From Streptomyces venezuelae (GTDB lineage: Bacteria > Actinomycetota > Actinomycetes > Streptomycetales > Streptomycetaceae), in the NCBI RefSeq assembly GCF_008642295.1, contig NZ_CP029190.1, positions 1,736,001 through 1,800,000 on the forward strand: DNA of 64,000 bases, written 5' to 3'. The position numbers and the translations under genes were made by a program. Below the pieces are notes generated by a model. It searched no databases, had not been told where the DNA came from, and saw only the letters and a program-made list of their open reading frames with translations. Of this stretch, positions 51,882 to 59,765 are shown piece by piece (position 1 is the first letter of the stretch; each line of letters opens with the position of its first letter).

Positions 51882-54230
51882 TCACCGGTTGCGGCGCCCG
51901 GTGGGCCTGCCGGAGGGGACGGGGCGTGGCGGGCGGCCGCTCCTCGCTGCCGCCCGGCGGGGTTCCCAGGTGCGCAGGCGCAGGCTGTTGGCGACCACGA
52001 GCACGGAGCTGGCGGACATGGCGAGTGCGGCCAGCATGGGGTTGAGGAGTCCGGCCATGGCCAGGGGGAGGGTGACGGCGTTGTAGCCGAATGCCCAGAC
52101 CAGGTTGGTCCGGATGGTGCCCAGGGTGCGGCGGGCCAGGCCGACGGCGTCGGCGAGGGCTTCGATGTCCCCGCGGACGAGCGTGACGTCGGCGGCGCCG
52201 ATGGCCGCGTCCGTGCCGCTTCCCATGGCGATGCCAAGGTCGGCTCGGGCGAGGGCGGCGGCGTCGTTGATCCCGTCGCCGACCACCGCGACGCGCCGGC
52301 CTTCCTCTTGGAGCCGGGCCACCAGCGCGGCCTTCTCTTCCGGCGTGCAGCGGGAGTGGACTTCTGCAATGCCCATCTCCTCGGCGACGGCGCGGGCGAC
52401 CGCGGCCCGGTCACCGGTGGCGAGCACGGGCCGGACACCGAGGCGCCGCAGCCGGTCCACGGCCCGGTAGCTGCCGGGCCGCGGCAGATCGGCGACCTCG
52501 ATGAGCGCCTCGGCCCGGCCGTCCACACGGACGACCACCGCGCTGCGGGCACTGCCCTCGGCCCGCTCCAGCGCTGCCGACAGGACTGGGGGCAGCCCGG
52601 ACGCGTCTGCGGAGACCACTTCGACGGTGCGTGTGTCGACGCGGCCGGTGACTCCGTGTCCCGGCCGCGCGGTGAAGTCGCGTACGGGTGGGAGGCCGTC
52701 GGGAGCGTTCGTGCGGCGTGCGTGGGCGGTGATCGCCCGGCCGAGTGGGTGCTCGGATGCGGCTTCGACGGCGCCCGCCAGTCGGACGGCCTCCGCTTCT
52801 CCTACGCCGCCGGGCACCGCTGTGACCCAGCCGACGCTCATGTGGCCCGAGGTCAGGGTGCCGGTCTTGTCGAGGACCACGGTGTCGACGTGCTGGAGTC
52901 CTTCGAGGGCGTGCGGCCCGCTGACCAGGACACCGAGCCGGGCCCCGCGGCCGGTGGCCGCCATGAGCGCCGTCGGGGTGGCGAGCCCGAGCGCGCAGGG
53001 GCAGGCGACGACCAGGACGGCCACGGCGGCCGTCACCGCGGCCTGGGTTTCGGCGCCGGCTCCGAGCCAAAAGCCGAGCACTGCCGCCGACAGGGCCAGG
53101 ACGATCGGTACGAAGAATCCGGCCACGGTGTCGGCCAGGCGCTGGGCCCGTGCCTTGCCCGCCTGGGCGTCGGTGACCATGCGGGTGATGCGGGCGAGCC
53201 GGGTGTCGGCTCCGACCGCCGTGGCGCGCACGACCAGCAGACCGCCGGCGTTCACCGAGCCGCCCGTCGCTTCCTGGCCCGGGGCGAGTTCGACCGGTTC
53301 GGACTCACCTGTCACCAGGGACATGTCCACGGCCGAGGTGCCTTCGACCACCTGCCCGTCGGTGGCGACCCGCTCGCCCGGTCTGACCACGAAGAGGTCA
53401 CCGGTGCGGAGCTCTGCCACGGGAATCGGGACCTCGCGGGCGCCCCGGCGGATGGTCACCTCCTTGACGGCCAGTGAGGCGAGGGAACGCAGCGCTTCCC
53501 CGGTCCCGTGCCGGGCGCGGGTCTCCAGGAACCTGCCGAGGAGGACGAAGAGCGTGACCCCGACCGCCGCCTCCAGGTAGACGTGGGCGGTGCCATGGCC
53601 TCCGGATGCCACGAGCGTGAACGGCATCCGCATGCCCGGCTCTCCCGCGCCGCCGAAGAAGAGGGCATAGGCGGACCAGGAGAACGAGGCCGTCACGCCC
53701 AGCGACACCAGGGTGTCCATCGTCGCGGCGGAGTGCCGCAGGCCGCGCAGCGCCCGCAGGTGGAACGGCCAGGCGCCCCACACGGCGACGGGCGCGGCGA
53801 GCGCGAAGCACAGCCACTGCCAGTTACGGAACTGCAGCGCCGGAACCATGGACAGCACCAGGACGGGGAGGGACAGCAGGGCGGTGTACAGGAGCCGCTC
53901 CCGCTCGCGCGCGGATTCGGCGCCCTTGGCGCCGGCTTCGTTCCGGTCCTGTCCGCCGTCCTCGGGATCCGCGCCGCCGCGCTGTTCTTCGGGGAGTTCC
54001 GGGCGGAGCAGGACGGCGGTGTATCCGGCGGCCTCGACCGCTGCCGCGAGGGCGTCGGGAGTGGTCTCGGGCGGGTGGGTCACCCGGGCCCGCCCGGTCG
54101 CCAGGTTCACCTGGGCGGTGACGCCCTCCAGCTTGGCAAGGCGGCGTTCCACCCGGCGCACGCATGCGGCGCACGTCATGCCCCAGATCGTGAGGTCGGT
54201 GACGAGGCCGAGGGCGGGACTGTCCGTCAT
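51882..54230 (-). CDS. copA: Copper-type P1B ATPase
   Basis: 782 residues. An N-terminal heavy-metal-associated domain has the GMTCAAC metal site (17-23). Six to eight membrane helices follow, with the transmembrane CPC motif (VVACPCALG) near residue 410, phosphorylation motif DKTGTLTSGH near residue 452, and hinge GDGINDAAAL near residue 652. A CPC motif with a CxxC domain is typical of Cu(I) exporters. The stop of an upstream 67-residue membrane protein gene overlaps this start by one base. A FecBCD-type importer follows. Confidence 0.95.
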   Translation of the reverse strand: MTDSPALGLVTDLTIWGMTCAACVRRVERRLAKLEGVTAQVNLATGRARVTHPPETTPDALAAAVEAAGYTAVLLRPELPEEQRGGADPEDGGQDRNEAGAKGAESARERERLLYTALLSLPVLVLSMVPALQFRNWQWLCFALAAPVAVWGAWPFHLRALRGLRHSAATMDTLVSLGVTASFSWSAYALFFGGAGEPGMRMPFTLVASGGHGTAHVYLEAAVGVTLFVLLGRFLETRARHGTGEALRSLASLAVKEVTIRRGAREVPIPVAELRTGDLFVVRPGERVATDGQVVEGTSAVDMSLVTGESEPVELAPGQEATGGSVNAGGLLVVRATAVGADTRLARITRMVTDAQAGKARAQRLADTVAGFFVPIVLALSAAVLGFWLGAGAETQAAVTAAVAVLVVACPCALGLATPTALMAATGRGARLGVLVSGPHALEGLQHVDTVVLDKTGTLTSGHMSVGWVTAVPGGVGEAEAVRLAGAVEAASEHPLGRAITAHARRTNAPDGLPPVRDFTARPGHGVTGRVDTRTVEVVSADASGLPPVLSAALERAEGSARSAVVVRVDGRAEALIEVADLPRPGSYRAVDRLRRLGVRPVLATGDRAAVARAVAEEMGIAEVHSRCTPEEKAALVARLQEEGRRVAVVGDGINDAAALARADLGIAMGSGTDAAIGAADVTLVRGDIEALADAVGLARRTLGTIRTNLVWAFGYNAVTLPLAMAGLLNPMLAALAMSASSVLVVANSLRLRTWEPRRAAARSGRPPRPVPSGRPTGRRNR

Positions 54231-54433
54231 CAGTGGACTCCGGCGTGGTGGTCGCGCATCTCGCCGCCGGGTTCCGCCGGACCGACGCTTCCCGGTTCAA
54301 CGGGTCCTACTGCCGCCCCCAGCCCGTAGGCGCCGCAGAATACCAACACGAGGAGGATGAAGAAGCCGCACAGGACCCGTAGCGGCAGGAATCGGCCGGG
54401 GTTCCGGCGGGGCGGGGCTGCTGTCTGGTCCAC
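54230..54433 (-). CDS. Small single-span membrane protein ahead of copA
   Basis: 67 residues from GTG 54433. A Pro/Arg-rich start (VDQTAAPPRRNPGRFLPLR) precedes one hydrophobic helix (VLCGFFILLVLVFCGAYGLGAAVG), then a Gly/Glu tail ending in EMRDHHAGVH with a His-His pair. Its stop overlaps the copA ATG (TGATG), so the two are translated together. A helper subunit or metal-binding tail for the ATPase is possible; no family recognised. Confidence 0.72.
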   Translation of the reverse strand: MDQTAAPPRRNPGRFLPLRVLCGFFILLVLVFCGAYGLGAAVGPVEPGSVGPAEPGGEMRDHHAGVH

Positions 54434-54713
54434 GGCGTACGCCTCCTGGTCGTGGCACGTGCCGTCGGGCGGCAGCGTCTGGGGCACGGGAGCAGTCGGC
54501 CAGGCACAGCGAACGGTTCCCTCACACTCCGAGCAACGCGAACCGCACATACGCGCCGAACACCACCCTCGCGGGTGACACGGGGAACGCGGTGGGGGCG
54601 CGGTACGACCCCTGTCACGGGCAGGGCGTTCAGTGCGTGCAGGCCGGCCCCGCACGAGCAAAGCCGTTCTGCCGTCAGAGCGCACGAGCGGTCCGAACAC
54701 GAGGAGCAGCGAC

Positions 54714-54941
54714 ATGGAAGAACGTCGATACACCGTTACCGGGATGACCTGTGGCCACTGCGTGGCTGGCGTCACCGAGGAACTGTCGGCCGTAGCCGGT
54801 GTAACCGGTGTGGAGGTCGAGCTGGCGGACGGTTCGGTCGTCGTACGCGGCTCCGGTCTGGAGGACGCAACGCTGCGCGCCACCATCACCGAGGCGGGAT
54901 ACGGCCTGGCCGACACGGCGGCGCCCGCGCCCACGGGCTGA
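54714..54941 (+). CDS. copZ: Copper chaperone (heavy-metal-associated domain)
   Basis: 75 residues from ATG 54714 with GAGGAG seven bases upstream. The whole protein is one ferredoxin-like HMA domain: RRYTVTGMTCGHCVAGVTEELSAVAGV, metal site GMTCGHC. It carries Cu(I) to the P-ATPase. Divergent from the copA group, sharing a 280-bp intergenic region in which I see no clear CsoR site. A strong hairpin follows the stop. Confidence 0.95.
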   Translation: MEERRYTVTGMTCGHCVAGVTEELSAVAGVTGVEVELADGSVVVRGSGLEDATLRATITEAGYGLADTAAPAPTG

Positions 54942-54974
54942 TCAAGACGTCGAGGCTCGCTTACGTACCGGCCG

Positions 54975-55014
54975 GGGGTGGGCACCGGGCGGAGTTCCGC
55001 CCGGTGCCCACCCC
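54975..55014. terminator. 19-bp stem terminator between convergent genes
   Basis: GGGGTGGGCACCGGGCGGA (54975-54993) pairs perfectly with TCCGCCCGGTGCCCACCCC (54996-55014). It lies between copZ and the convergent small membrane protein gene, so it can serve both. Confidence 0.8.
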
Positions 55015-55052
55015 AATCCTGTACCAGTGAGGAACGCCGGGTCCGGCGGACC

Positions 55053-55358
55053 TCAGGGACGGCCCGCCCGGCGCCGCCGAAGCCGGGCCGGGCCCGACAC
55101 GGCACGGTGCACCAAGACGAAGATCCCGGCGCTCACCGCCAGACCGGCCCCTGCACCGATCAGAGCGCCGGCGGGGCCGTCCGCGACCATCCCCAGCCAG
55201 CCGTAGCCGGCGGCGAGCAGGAGCGTGGTGAGGAGGGTGAGCGGTACGACCGAGCCGCCCAGCCGTCGCGCACCACGAGCCCCGTGCCGCGCCACAGGCA
55301 CATCCCAGGGCCATTGCCCGGAGGTCATCGCTTCCGGCCCCGTGGAGATTCCGGCCAT
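55053..55358 (-). CDS. Small two-helix membrane protein
   Basis: 101 residues from ATG 55358 (MAGISTGPEAMTSGQWPW). Two hydrophobic segments, VVPLTLLTTLLLAAGYGWLG and AGALIGAGAGLAVSAGIFVLVH, with an Arg-rich C-terminus (ARLRRRRAGRP), so the ends face the cytoplasm. No known domain. It lies among copper/zinc genes, but nothing ties it to metal directly. A later in-frame ATG (MTSGQW) is also a possible start. Confidence 0.65.
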   Translation of the reverse strand: MAGISTGPEAMTSGQWPWDVPVARHGARGARRLGGSVVPLTLLTTLLLAAGYGWLGMVADGPAGALIGAGAGLAVSAGIFVLVHRAVSGPARLRRRRAGRP

Positions 55359-55859
55359 GTGATCACATCCCCGTGTTACGTCCGTGCCACGCTCGCCGAT
55401 CGGCATCCGCCGACGCCTTCCTCCCCAACCCGCACCCTGCTCAACCTCTCCGCCTGCGGGCAGCCCGCTGCATCGTGGCCGGGCAGCGGCCGTGATCGGC
55501 CTTCCCCCTCGGAGAGCACCCTGAAGTGGCGCATTGCGTAGGTGTCGGGTTGCGCACGCCCCCGGTTCCCGCCCCTACGCGGGATGATCCTCACGTGTAG
55601 AGAGCGCCGCACGGATCCCTCTGCCGAGGGATCAGCGTGCCAGGATGGCCGCACCGGGCCACGGGGAATGCGCCTCCCGAGCGTGGCCCGGCCCCGGTCT
55701 GCCGACCGCGCGTTCGCCACGACCCCCGCTGTTCGCGGAGCGGGTTGCGGTCGGCAGACCATCAGAGCCCGCCCTCCCCCGGCCTGCGCAGGCGTTGACG
55801 ACTCATCCCCGCGCCGTGCCAGCCGCGACCCTCGGAAGAACGCAGGACGCGGTCCGGTC
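55359..55859. other. Structured intergenic region, about 500 bp
   Basis: No credible protein gene. Three exact stems are present: GATCCCTC/GAGGGATC (55614-55633, tetraloop TGCC), GGTCTGCCGACCGC/GCGGTCGGCAGACC (55696-55709 and 55747-55760), and nested CCCGCT/AGCGGG inside the latter. A single CRISPR-repeat-like string at 55564-55590 is not repeated. May be a structured RNA or remains of a mobile element. Confidence 0.6.
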
Positions 55860-56075
55860 TCAGGCGACCGCGACGTTGTCCAGTCTGCCCGTCTTGGCCT
55901 CCTCCAGGAGGGAGCCGAACTGGTCGGCGCTCATCTCCACCCGCTGGCCGAAGTCGTCGGTGATGACCACACGACGCTCGGGCGCGGCGCTCTCGTCGAT
56001 GAAGAGCTCCGGGCAGCCGCAGCTGCACTTCCCGCAGAACGTCGCCACGGGGGTCAGGGAACTGATGTCGGTCAT
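55860..56075 (-). CDS. Cys-rich mini-protein, possible metal-binding
   Basis: 71 residues from ATG 56075 (MTDISSLTPVATFCGKCSCGCPELFIDES). The CxxCxCxC cluster (residues 14-21) could bind Zn or Cu, and the rest is a soluble acidic domain (VVITDDFGQRVEMSADQFGSLLEEAKTGRLDNVAVA). It is divergent from the AztABC-type zinc importer. The longer frame to 56150 is Arg rich and unlikely. Possibly a metal-storage or regulatory accessory; family not named. Confidence 0.75.
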   Translation of the reverse strand: MTDISSLTPVATFCGKCSCGCPELFIDESAAPERRVVITDDFGQRVEMSADQFGSLLEEAKTGRLDNVAVA

Positions 56076-56403
56076 CTGCTGTGCCTTCCTCTTCCTGCGC
56101 GTGCGCCGTGCGGTGGCCTGGCGCCGCCCGCTTACGGGCACAGAGGGCATGCCCGTGGGGCGAGCACGGCAAGCCCCTGCGGCGGCGGTGCGCGAAGCAC
56201 GGGCTCAGGCTCGTGTGCTTCCGGTGCCCCTCGCACCGCAGAGGTTCCGGAAACTTTCCGGCCCTTCCGTACGACTTCCTGAGAGAGGCCGCGCGGGAGC
56301 GGCAGCGGCACCCCGGCTGTGAAGGGCCGGGAACCGATCCAGCGAAGCGTCCGACTCCTGCGGTGCGGGCGGGAATGCGCGCGGACGGAATCAGGCGGCT
56401 GGG
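56076..56403. other. Divergent promoter region of Cys-rich gene and aztABC
   Basis: About 330 bp without a credible gene. Its clearest element is the perfect palindrome at 56247-56261; the rest is GC rich with no further structure I can support. The aztA start has no strong ribosome site nearby. Confidence 0.6.
56247..56261. promoter_or_regulatory. 15-bp palindrome, candidate metal-regulator operator
   Basis: CCGGAAACTTTCCGG, two perfect 7-base arms around a central C, lies between the divergent Cys-rich gene and the zinc importer. Fur-family (Zur) sites are similar in length and AAA/TTT core, but the flanks do not match the Streptomyces Zur consensus well. Confidence 0.4.
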
Positions 56404-57057
56404 ATGACTGAAGGGTGCGGGATGGGTGGGCTGGACCTGCGGATGCGGGGGGTGGCATGCCGCCACGGTCGTGTGGAGGCGGTGTCCGGAGTGGACCTGG
56501 AGGTGGCCGCCGGAGAGCGGGTGGCGCTGACGGGTACGAACGGCTCTGGGAAGACCACCTTGTTGCGTGCCGCGCTCGGCCTGCACCGTCAGGTGACCGG
56601 CTCGATCGAGGTCGGCGGCCGCGGTACCGGCACGCAGGCTCAGTGGGCCTGGCGGCGCCGGGCCTGCGCCTGGATCCCGCAGAAGCCGGCGGCCGGACGG
56701 TTCCCGATGCTGGGTGCGGAACTGCTCGCCAGCAGCTCCGCACCCTCGGACGCGACCGAAGCAGCGGAGCGCCTCGGGGTGGGCCGGTTGACCGGGCGGC
56801 CCCTCCACACCCTGTCGGGCGGCCAGTTGCAGCGCATGTACCTGGCACGGGCGATCGGCTGCGTGGCCGCCGGGGCAGGGGTCCTGCTGGCCGACGAGCC
56901 GACCGCCGCCCTCGACTTCGCCGGCCAGGCGGAAGCAGCCGACGTGCTCACCTCGCTGCCGGTCACGCTGCTGGTGGTGACCCACGACCGGGCGCTGGCC
57001 GAGCGCTGCGACCGGGTGCTGGAGATGGCCGCCGGGCGTCTGCGGGAGGTCCGGTGA
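56404..57057 (+). CDS. aztA: Zinc ABC transporter ATPase, AztA type
   Basis: 217 residues. Walker A GTNGSGKTT near residue 45, signature LSGGQLQRMYLARAIGCVAAGAGVLLADEPTAALD with Walker B, and switch His in VVTHDRALAERCDR. It resembles the short AztA-type ATPases of zinc importers that differ from ZnuC. The stop overlaps the permease start (GTGA). Energises zinc import with AztB and AztC. Confidence 0.88.
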   Translation: MTEGCGMGGLDLRMRGVACRHGRVEAVSGVDLEVAAGERVALTGTNGSGKTTLLRAALGLHRQVTGSIEVGGRGTGTQAQWAWRRRACAWIPQKPAAGRFPMLGAELLASSSAPSDATEAAERLGVGRLTGRPLHTLSGGQLQRMYLARAIGCVAAGAGVLLADEPTAALDFAGQAEAADVLTSLPVTLLVVTHDRALAERCDRVLEMAAGRLREVR

Positions 57058-57941
57058 CGGCTACGACGGCCCTGGCCACCGCGGACGTGGGAGCCCTGCT
57101 CCAGCTCGTGCCCGTACAGCGCGCCGGACTCGGCCTGCTGCTGGCCGCGATCGGGCTGCCCGTCATCGGAGTGGTGATCGTCGGGCTCGACATCATGCCG
57201 GTGCGGTTCGCGATGATGCACGTCGCGCTGTTCGGTATCGCGGTCGGTCTGATCACGGGCCTGGACCCGATGCTGTGCGCCCTCGTGGTGTGCGCGCTGT
57301 CCGGGGCGGGAGTCGCTCCGCTGGCCCGGACCCCGGACGGTCTGTCCGGGGCGATGGGGCTGCTGATGAGCCTGGCCATCGCGGCGGCGCTGCTGCTGCT
57401 GGCCGTATCGGGGGTCAACGCCTCCGGTGCCTTCGCCCTGCTGTGGGGGTCGATCCTATCCGTCGGCACGGGCGACCTCGTCGTCCTGGGCGTGCTCGCC
57501 GTCGCCGTGCCGGGCCTGTTCTGGTGGCGGCGTCGGGACATCGGGCTGCTGCTGTACGACCGGGAGCTCGCCCAGTGCTCGGGCGTCCCTGTGCGGGCGC
57601 TGACGGCGGTACTGCTGGTGCTGGTAGCGGTGTCGGTGGCAGGGGCGATCAAACTCACGGGGGCGCTGCTCGTCGACGCTCTGACCCTGCTGCCCGCCCT
57701 CGCCGCACGGCGGCTGGGCAGCTCACTGAAGTCGATCACCCTGTGGGCGATCGGGATCGGGGTGGCGGTGAACCTGACCGGGTTCCTGCTGGCCCTGTGG
57801 CTGGACTGGCCCCCGGGGCCGGTCCTCGTACTGACGGCGGGGACGGTCGTCCTCGCCGTGCACCTCATATCCGCATCACTCGAACGGAGAACCCGCTCAT
57901 GGCGCGCACCCGCGTCCGCATCCCTTCCCTCCTCGCACTGA
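57054..57941 (+). CDS. aztB: Zinc ABC transporter permease, AztB type
   Basis: 295 residues from GTG 57054. About eight membrane helices of the ABC-3 (metal) permease family, with LDIMPVRFAMMHVALFGIAVGLITGLDP near residue 45 and GAIKLTGALLVDALTLLPALAARRLGSSLKS near residue 200. The end overlaps the start of the binding protein by 43 bases, which is long and suggests that coupling is tight. Carries Zn2+ (or Mn2+) across the membrane. Confidence 0.88.
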   Translation: MTATTALATADVGALLQLVPVQRAGLGLLLAAIGLPVIGVVIVGLDIMPVRFAMMHVALFGIAVGLITGLDPMLCALVVCALSGAGVAPLARTPDGLSGAMGLLMSLAIAAALLLLAVSGVNASGAFALLWGSILSVGTGDLVVLGVLAVAVPGLFWWRRRDIGLLLYDRELAQCSGVPVRALTAVLLVLVAVSVAGAIKLTGALLVDALTLLPALAARRLGSSLKSITLWAIGIGVAVNLTGFLLALWLDWPPGPVLVLTAGTVVLAVHLISASLERRTRSWRAPASASLPSSH

Positions 57942-58741
57942 GCACGGCCGGGATCGTCCTGCTGACCGGCTGCGGCGACAGCGACAGCACCGGCAAGGCC
58001 GATGCCTCCTCCTCCCCGGCCGCCGGCGCCTCCGCCTCCGCGTCCGCCGATGCAGCGGAGAAGCCGACGGTCGTCGTCACCACCACCTGGGAGGGCGCCT
58101 TCGCCAAGGCCGCCGGAGCCGAGGACATCACGGTCATCGTGCCCCAGTCCGTGCACCACGCCCCGGACTACGACCCCAAGCCCTCCGACCTCGCCGCGGT
58201 CGCCAAGGCCGATTTCGTGCTCTACGCGCCCTTCGAGCCGTACGCCGCCAAGATCAAGGAGGCGGCCGGGTCGAAGGCGAAGCTGGTCGAGGTCAACCTG
58301 GACAACGACCCGGACAAGGTGAAGGCCGAGGTCGACAAGCTGGCCGGGATGTTCGGAACCAAGGACGCCGCCACCGCCTGGAAGACCGGCTTCGACACCG
58401 AGTACACCAAGCTGAACAAGGAGGTCCAGGCCGCATGGCCGGGCGGGAAGGCTCCCACCGTGGTCAGCCAGGTGTTCACCGTGTGGGCCGCGAAGCTGGC
58501 CGGCGCGACCCCGGTCGGCACCTACGGGCCCGAGGCCGTGACCCCGGCGCAGCTCGCCGAGCTGTCCGCGAAGAAGCCCGCCCTGGTTCTGGACAACGCC
58601 CACATGTCCACCGGGACCGTGCTGCCCGACTCGGGTGCCAAGCAGGTGAAGATCGTCAACTATCCGGGGGACGACCTCGACCTGCTGGCGGTCTACCGCA
58701 ACGCCGCCGCCGAGCTGAAGAAGGCCGCAGGCGCCTCCTGA
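57899..58741 (+). CDS. aztC: Zinc-binding lipoprotein, AztC/ZnuA type
   Basis: 280 residues from ATG 57899, beginning inside the aztB 3' end. Lipobox LLTGC gives lipid Cys at 25. The mature part is a cluster A-I metal-binding protein with histidines in VPQSVHHAPDYDPKPSD near residue 83 and NAHMSTGT near residue 235. The His-rich loop of ZnuA is absent, as in AztC proteins. A 17-bp stem terminator follows, so the operon ends here; a partner AztD is not in the window. Confidence 0.88.
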   Translation: MARTRVRIPSLLALSTAGIVLLTGCGDSDSTGKADASSSPAAGASASASADAAEKPTVVVTTTWEGAFAKAAGAEDITVIVPQSVHHAPDYDPKPSDLAAVAKADFVLYAPFEPYAAKIKEAAGSKAKLVEVNLDNDPDKVKAEVDKLAGMFGTKDAATAWKTGFDTEYTKLNKEVQAAWPGGKAPTVVSQVFTVWAAKLAGATPVGTYGPEAVTPAQLAELSAKKPALVLDNAHMSTGTVLPDSGAKQVKIVNYPGDDLDLLAVYRNAAAELKKAAGAS

Positions 58742-58759
58742 GAGACCGCCACACCTGCC

Positions 58760-58805
58760 GCATCCCGGGACGTTCCAAGAGGAACGTCCCGGGATGCACT
58801 TTTCG
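58760..58805 (+). terminator. 17-bp stem terminator after aztC
   Basis: GCATCCCGGGACGTTCC (58760-58776) pairs perfectly with GGAACGTCCCGGGATGC (58781-58797) across the loop AAGA, followed by ACTTTT. A clear Rho-independent type terminator. Confidence 0.92.
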
Positions 58806-59004
58806 CCCCCGAGGGCACCGCTGTGATTCGCCTCACGGCCGCGGCGTCGGTCGCTCTCCCCGGCGCCGGACGCCGGAGCACATCCCTCAACAACGCCTTT
58901 GTCCATGAACCTCGCTGACGCGGCATGAGCCGCCGGGGGCCCTGGAGCAGTCCCGGACTGCCCTGAGCCGGGTTCCGGGCAGCCGGGTAAGACGCGGATA
59001 GGTT

Positions 59005-59655
59005 GTGCCGGTGCGCGAACCGGGGAGCTGGCCGAGGCGGACCCGGTGGGGTCTGCCCGGTGCTGCCGCATGCCTGGTGCTGGGAGCGGTCGGGCACGTC
59101 GCGGCGGGCGGCAGCCTGCCCTCCCCCGCCGCTCTCGCGGGGATCTTCGCGGTACTGACCGTCCTGTGCGCGACGCTCTTCGGCAACCGCCGGATCGGCT
59201 TCTCCACGACCACCATGGTGATGGGCGGCACTCAGTTCGCCCTGCACCTCGCCTTCCACACCCTCGCGGCGGGCCACTCCACCGCCGCGCACCGGTCGAC
59301 CGGGCACCACTCGATGGCCGGGCACGGACTCGCCGTGCACGGCGGGATGGCCCCGGCGGCCACGATGGACCCGGCGGCCATGGCCCAGGCCGGGCACACG
59401 ATGAGCCCGGCCATGACCGCCGCGCACGCACTCGCCACGATCGGCACCGCCCTGTGCGTGGTCCACGGCGAACGGCTGCTGCGCCACCTGGCCGCCCTCC
59501 TCACCCCGGTCCGTCCCCCCGCGGCCCCGCACCGCACTCCGGCCGCCGCCGTCCTGCCGCCCCTCCATGTCTCTCCTCCGCTGACGCCGCGGTTCGGTGT
59601 CCTGCTCGCCCGCTCCCGCCCCAGACGCGGTCCTCCCGGGATGACGTGCGCCTGA
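59005..59655 (+). CDS. His/Met-rich membrane protein
   Basis: 216 residues from GTG 59005 (a second GTG at 59011 is possible). Three or four hydrophobic helices (AAACLVLGAVGHVAAGG, LAGIFAVLTVLCATLFG, GTQFALHLAFHTLAAG, MTAAHALATIGTALCVVHGE). Between helices 3 and 4 is a loop rich in His and Met (HSTAAHRSTGHHSMAGHGLAVHGG, GHTMSPAMT) suited to Cu/Ag or Zn binding. A PepSY protein gene follows 110 bp on. A copper-related membrane protein is likely, but no family name can be given. Confidence 0.75.
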   Translation: MPVREPGSWPRRTRWGLPGAAACLVLGAVGHVAAGGSLPSPAALAGIFAVLTVLCATLFGNRRIGFSTTTMVMGGTQFALHLAFHTLAAGHSTAAHRSTGHHSMAGHGLAVHGGMAPAATMDPAAMAQAGHTMSPAMTAAHALATIGTALCVVHGERLLRHLAALLTPVRPPAAPHRTPAAAVLPPLHVSPPLTPRFGVLLARSRPRRGPPGMTCA

Positions 59656-59765
59656 TCCACCCATGTGATCGGCGGTCCAGCCGCCCGCCCGGCGGCCTCC
59701 CCCACCCACCGGCGGCTCCACCAGCCACCGGTGCGGTCACGCACACCCCCGACAGGAGAACTTCC

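Noticed and set aside
54434..54713. Possible cobalamin riboswitch in the region before copA (GGGAACC-like string)
   Set aside because: The B12 box and the expected stem arrangement are missing, so the match is only a short chance string.
55564..55590. A single string resembling an actinobacterial type I-E CRISPR repeat (palindromic CCCGC...GCGGG with GATCC end)
   Set aside because: Only one copy is present; no second repeat occurs at spacer distance and no cas genes are in the window.
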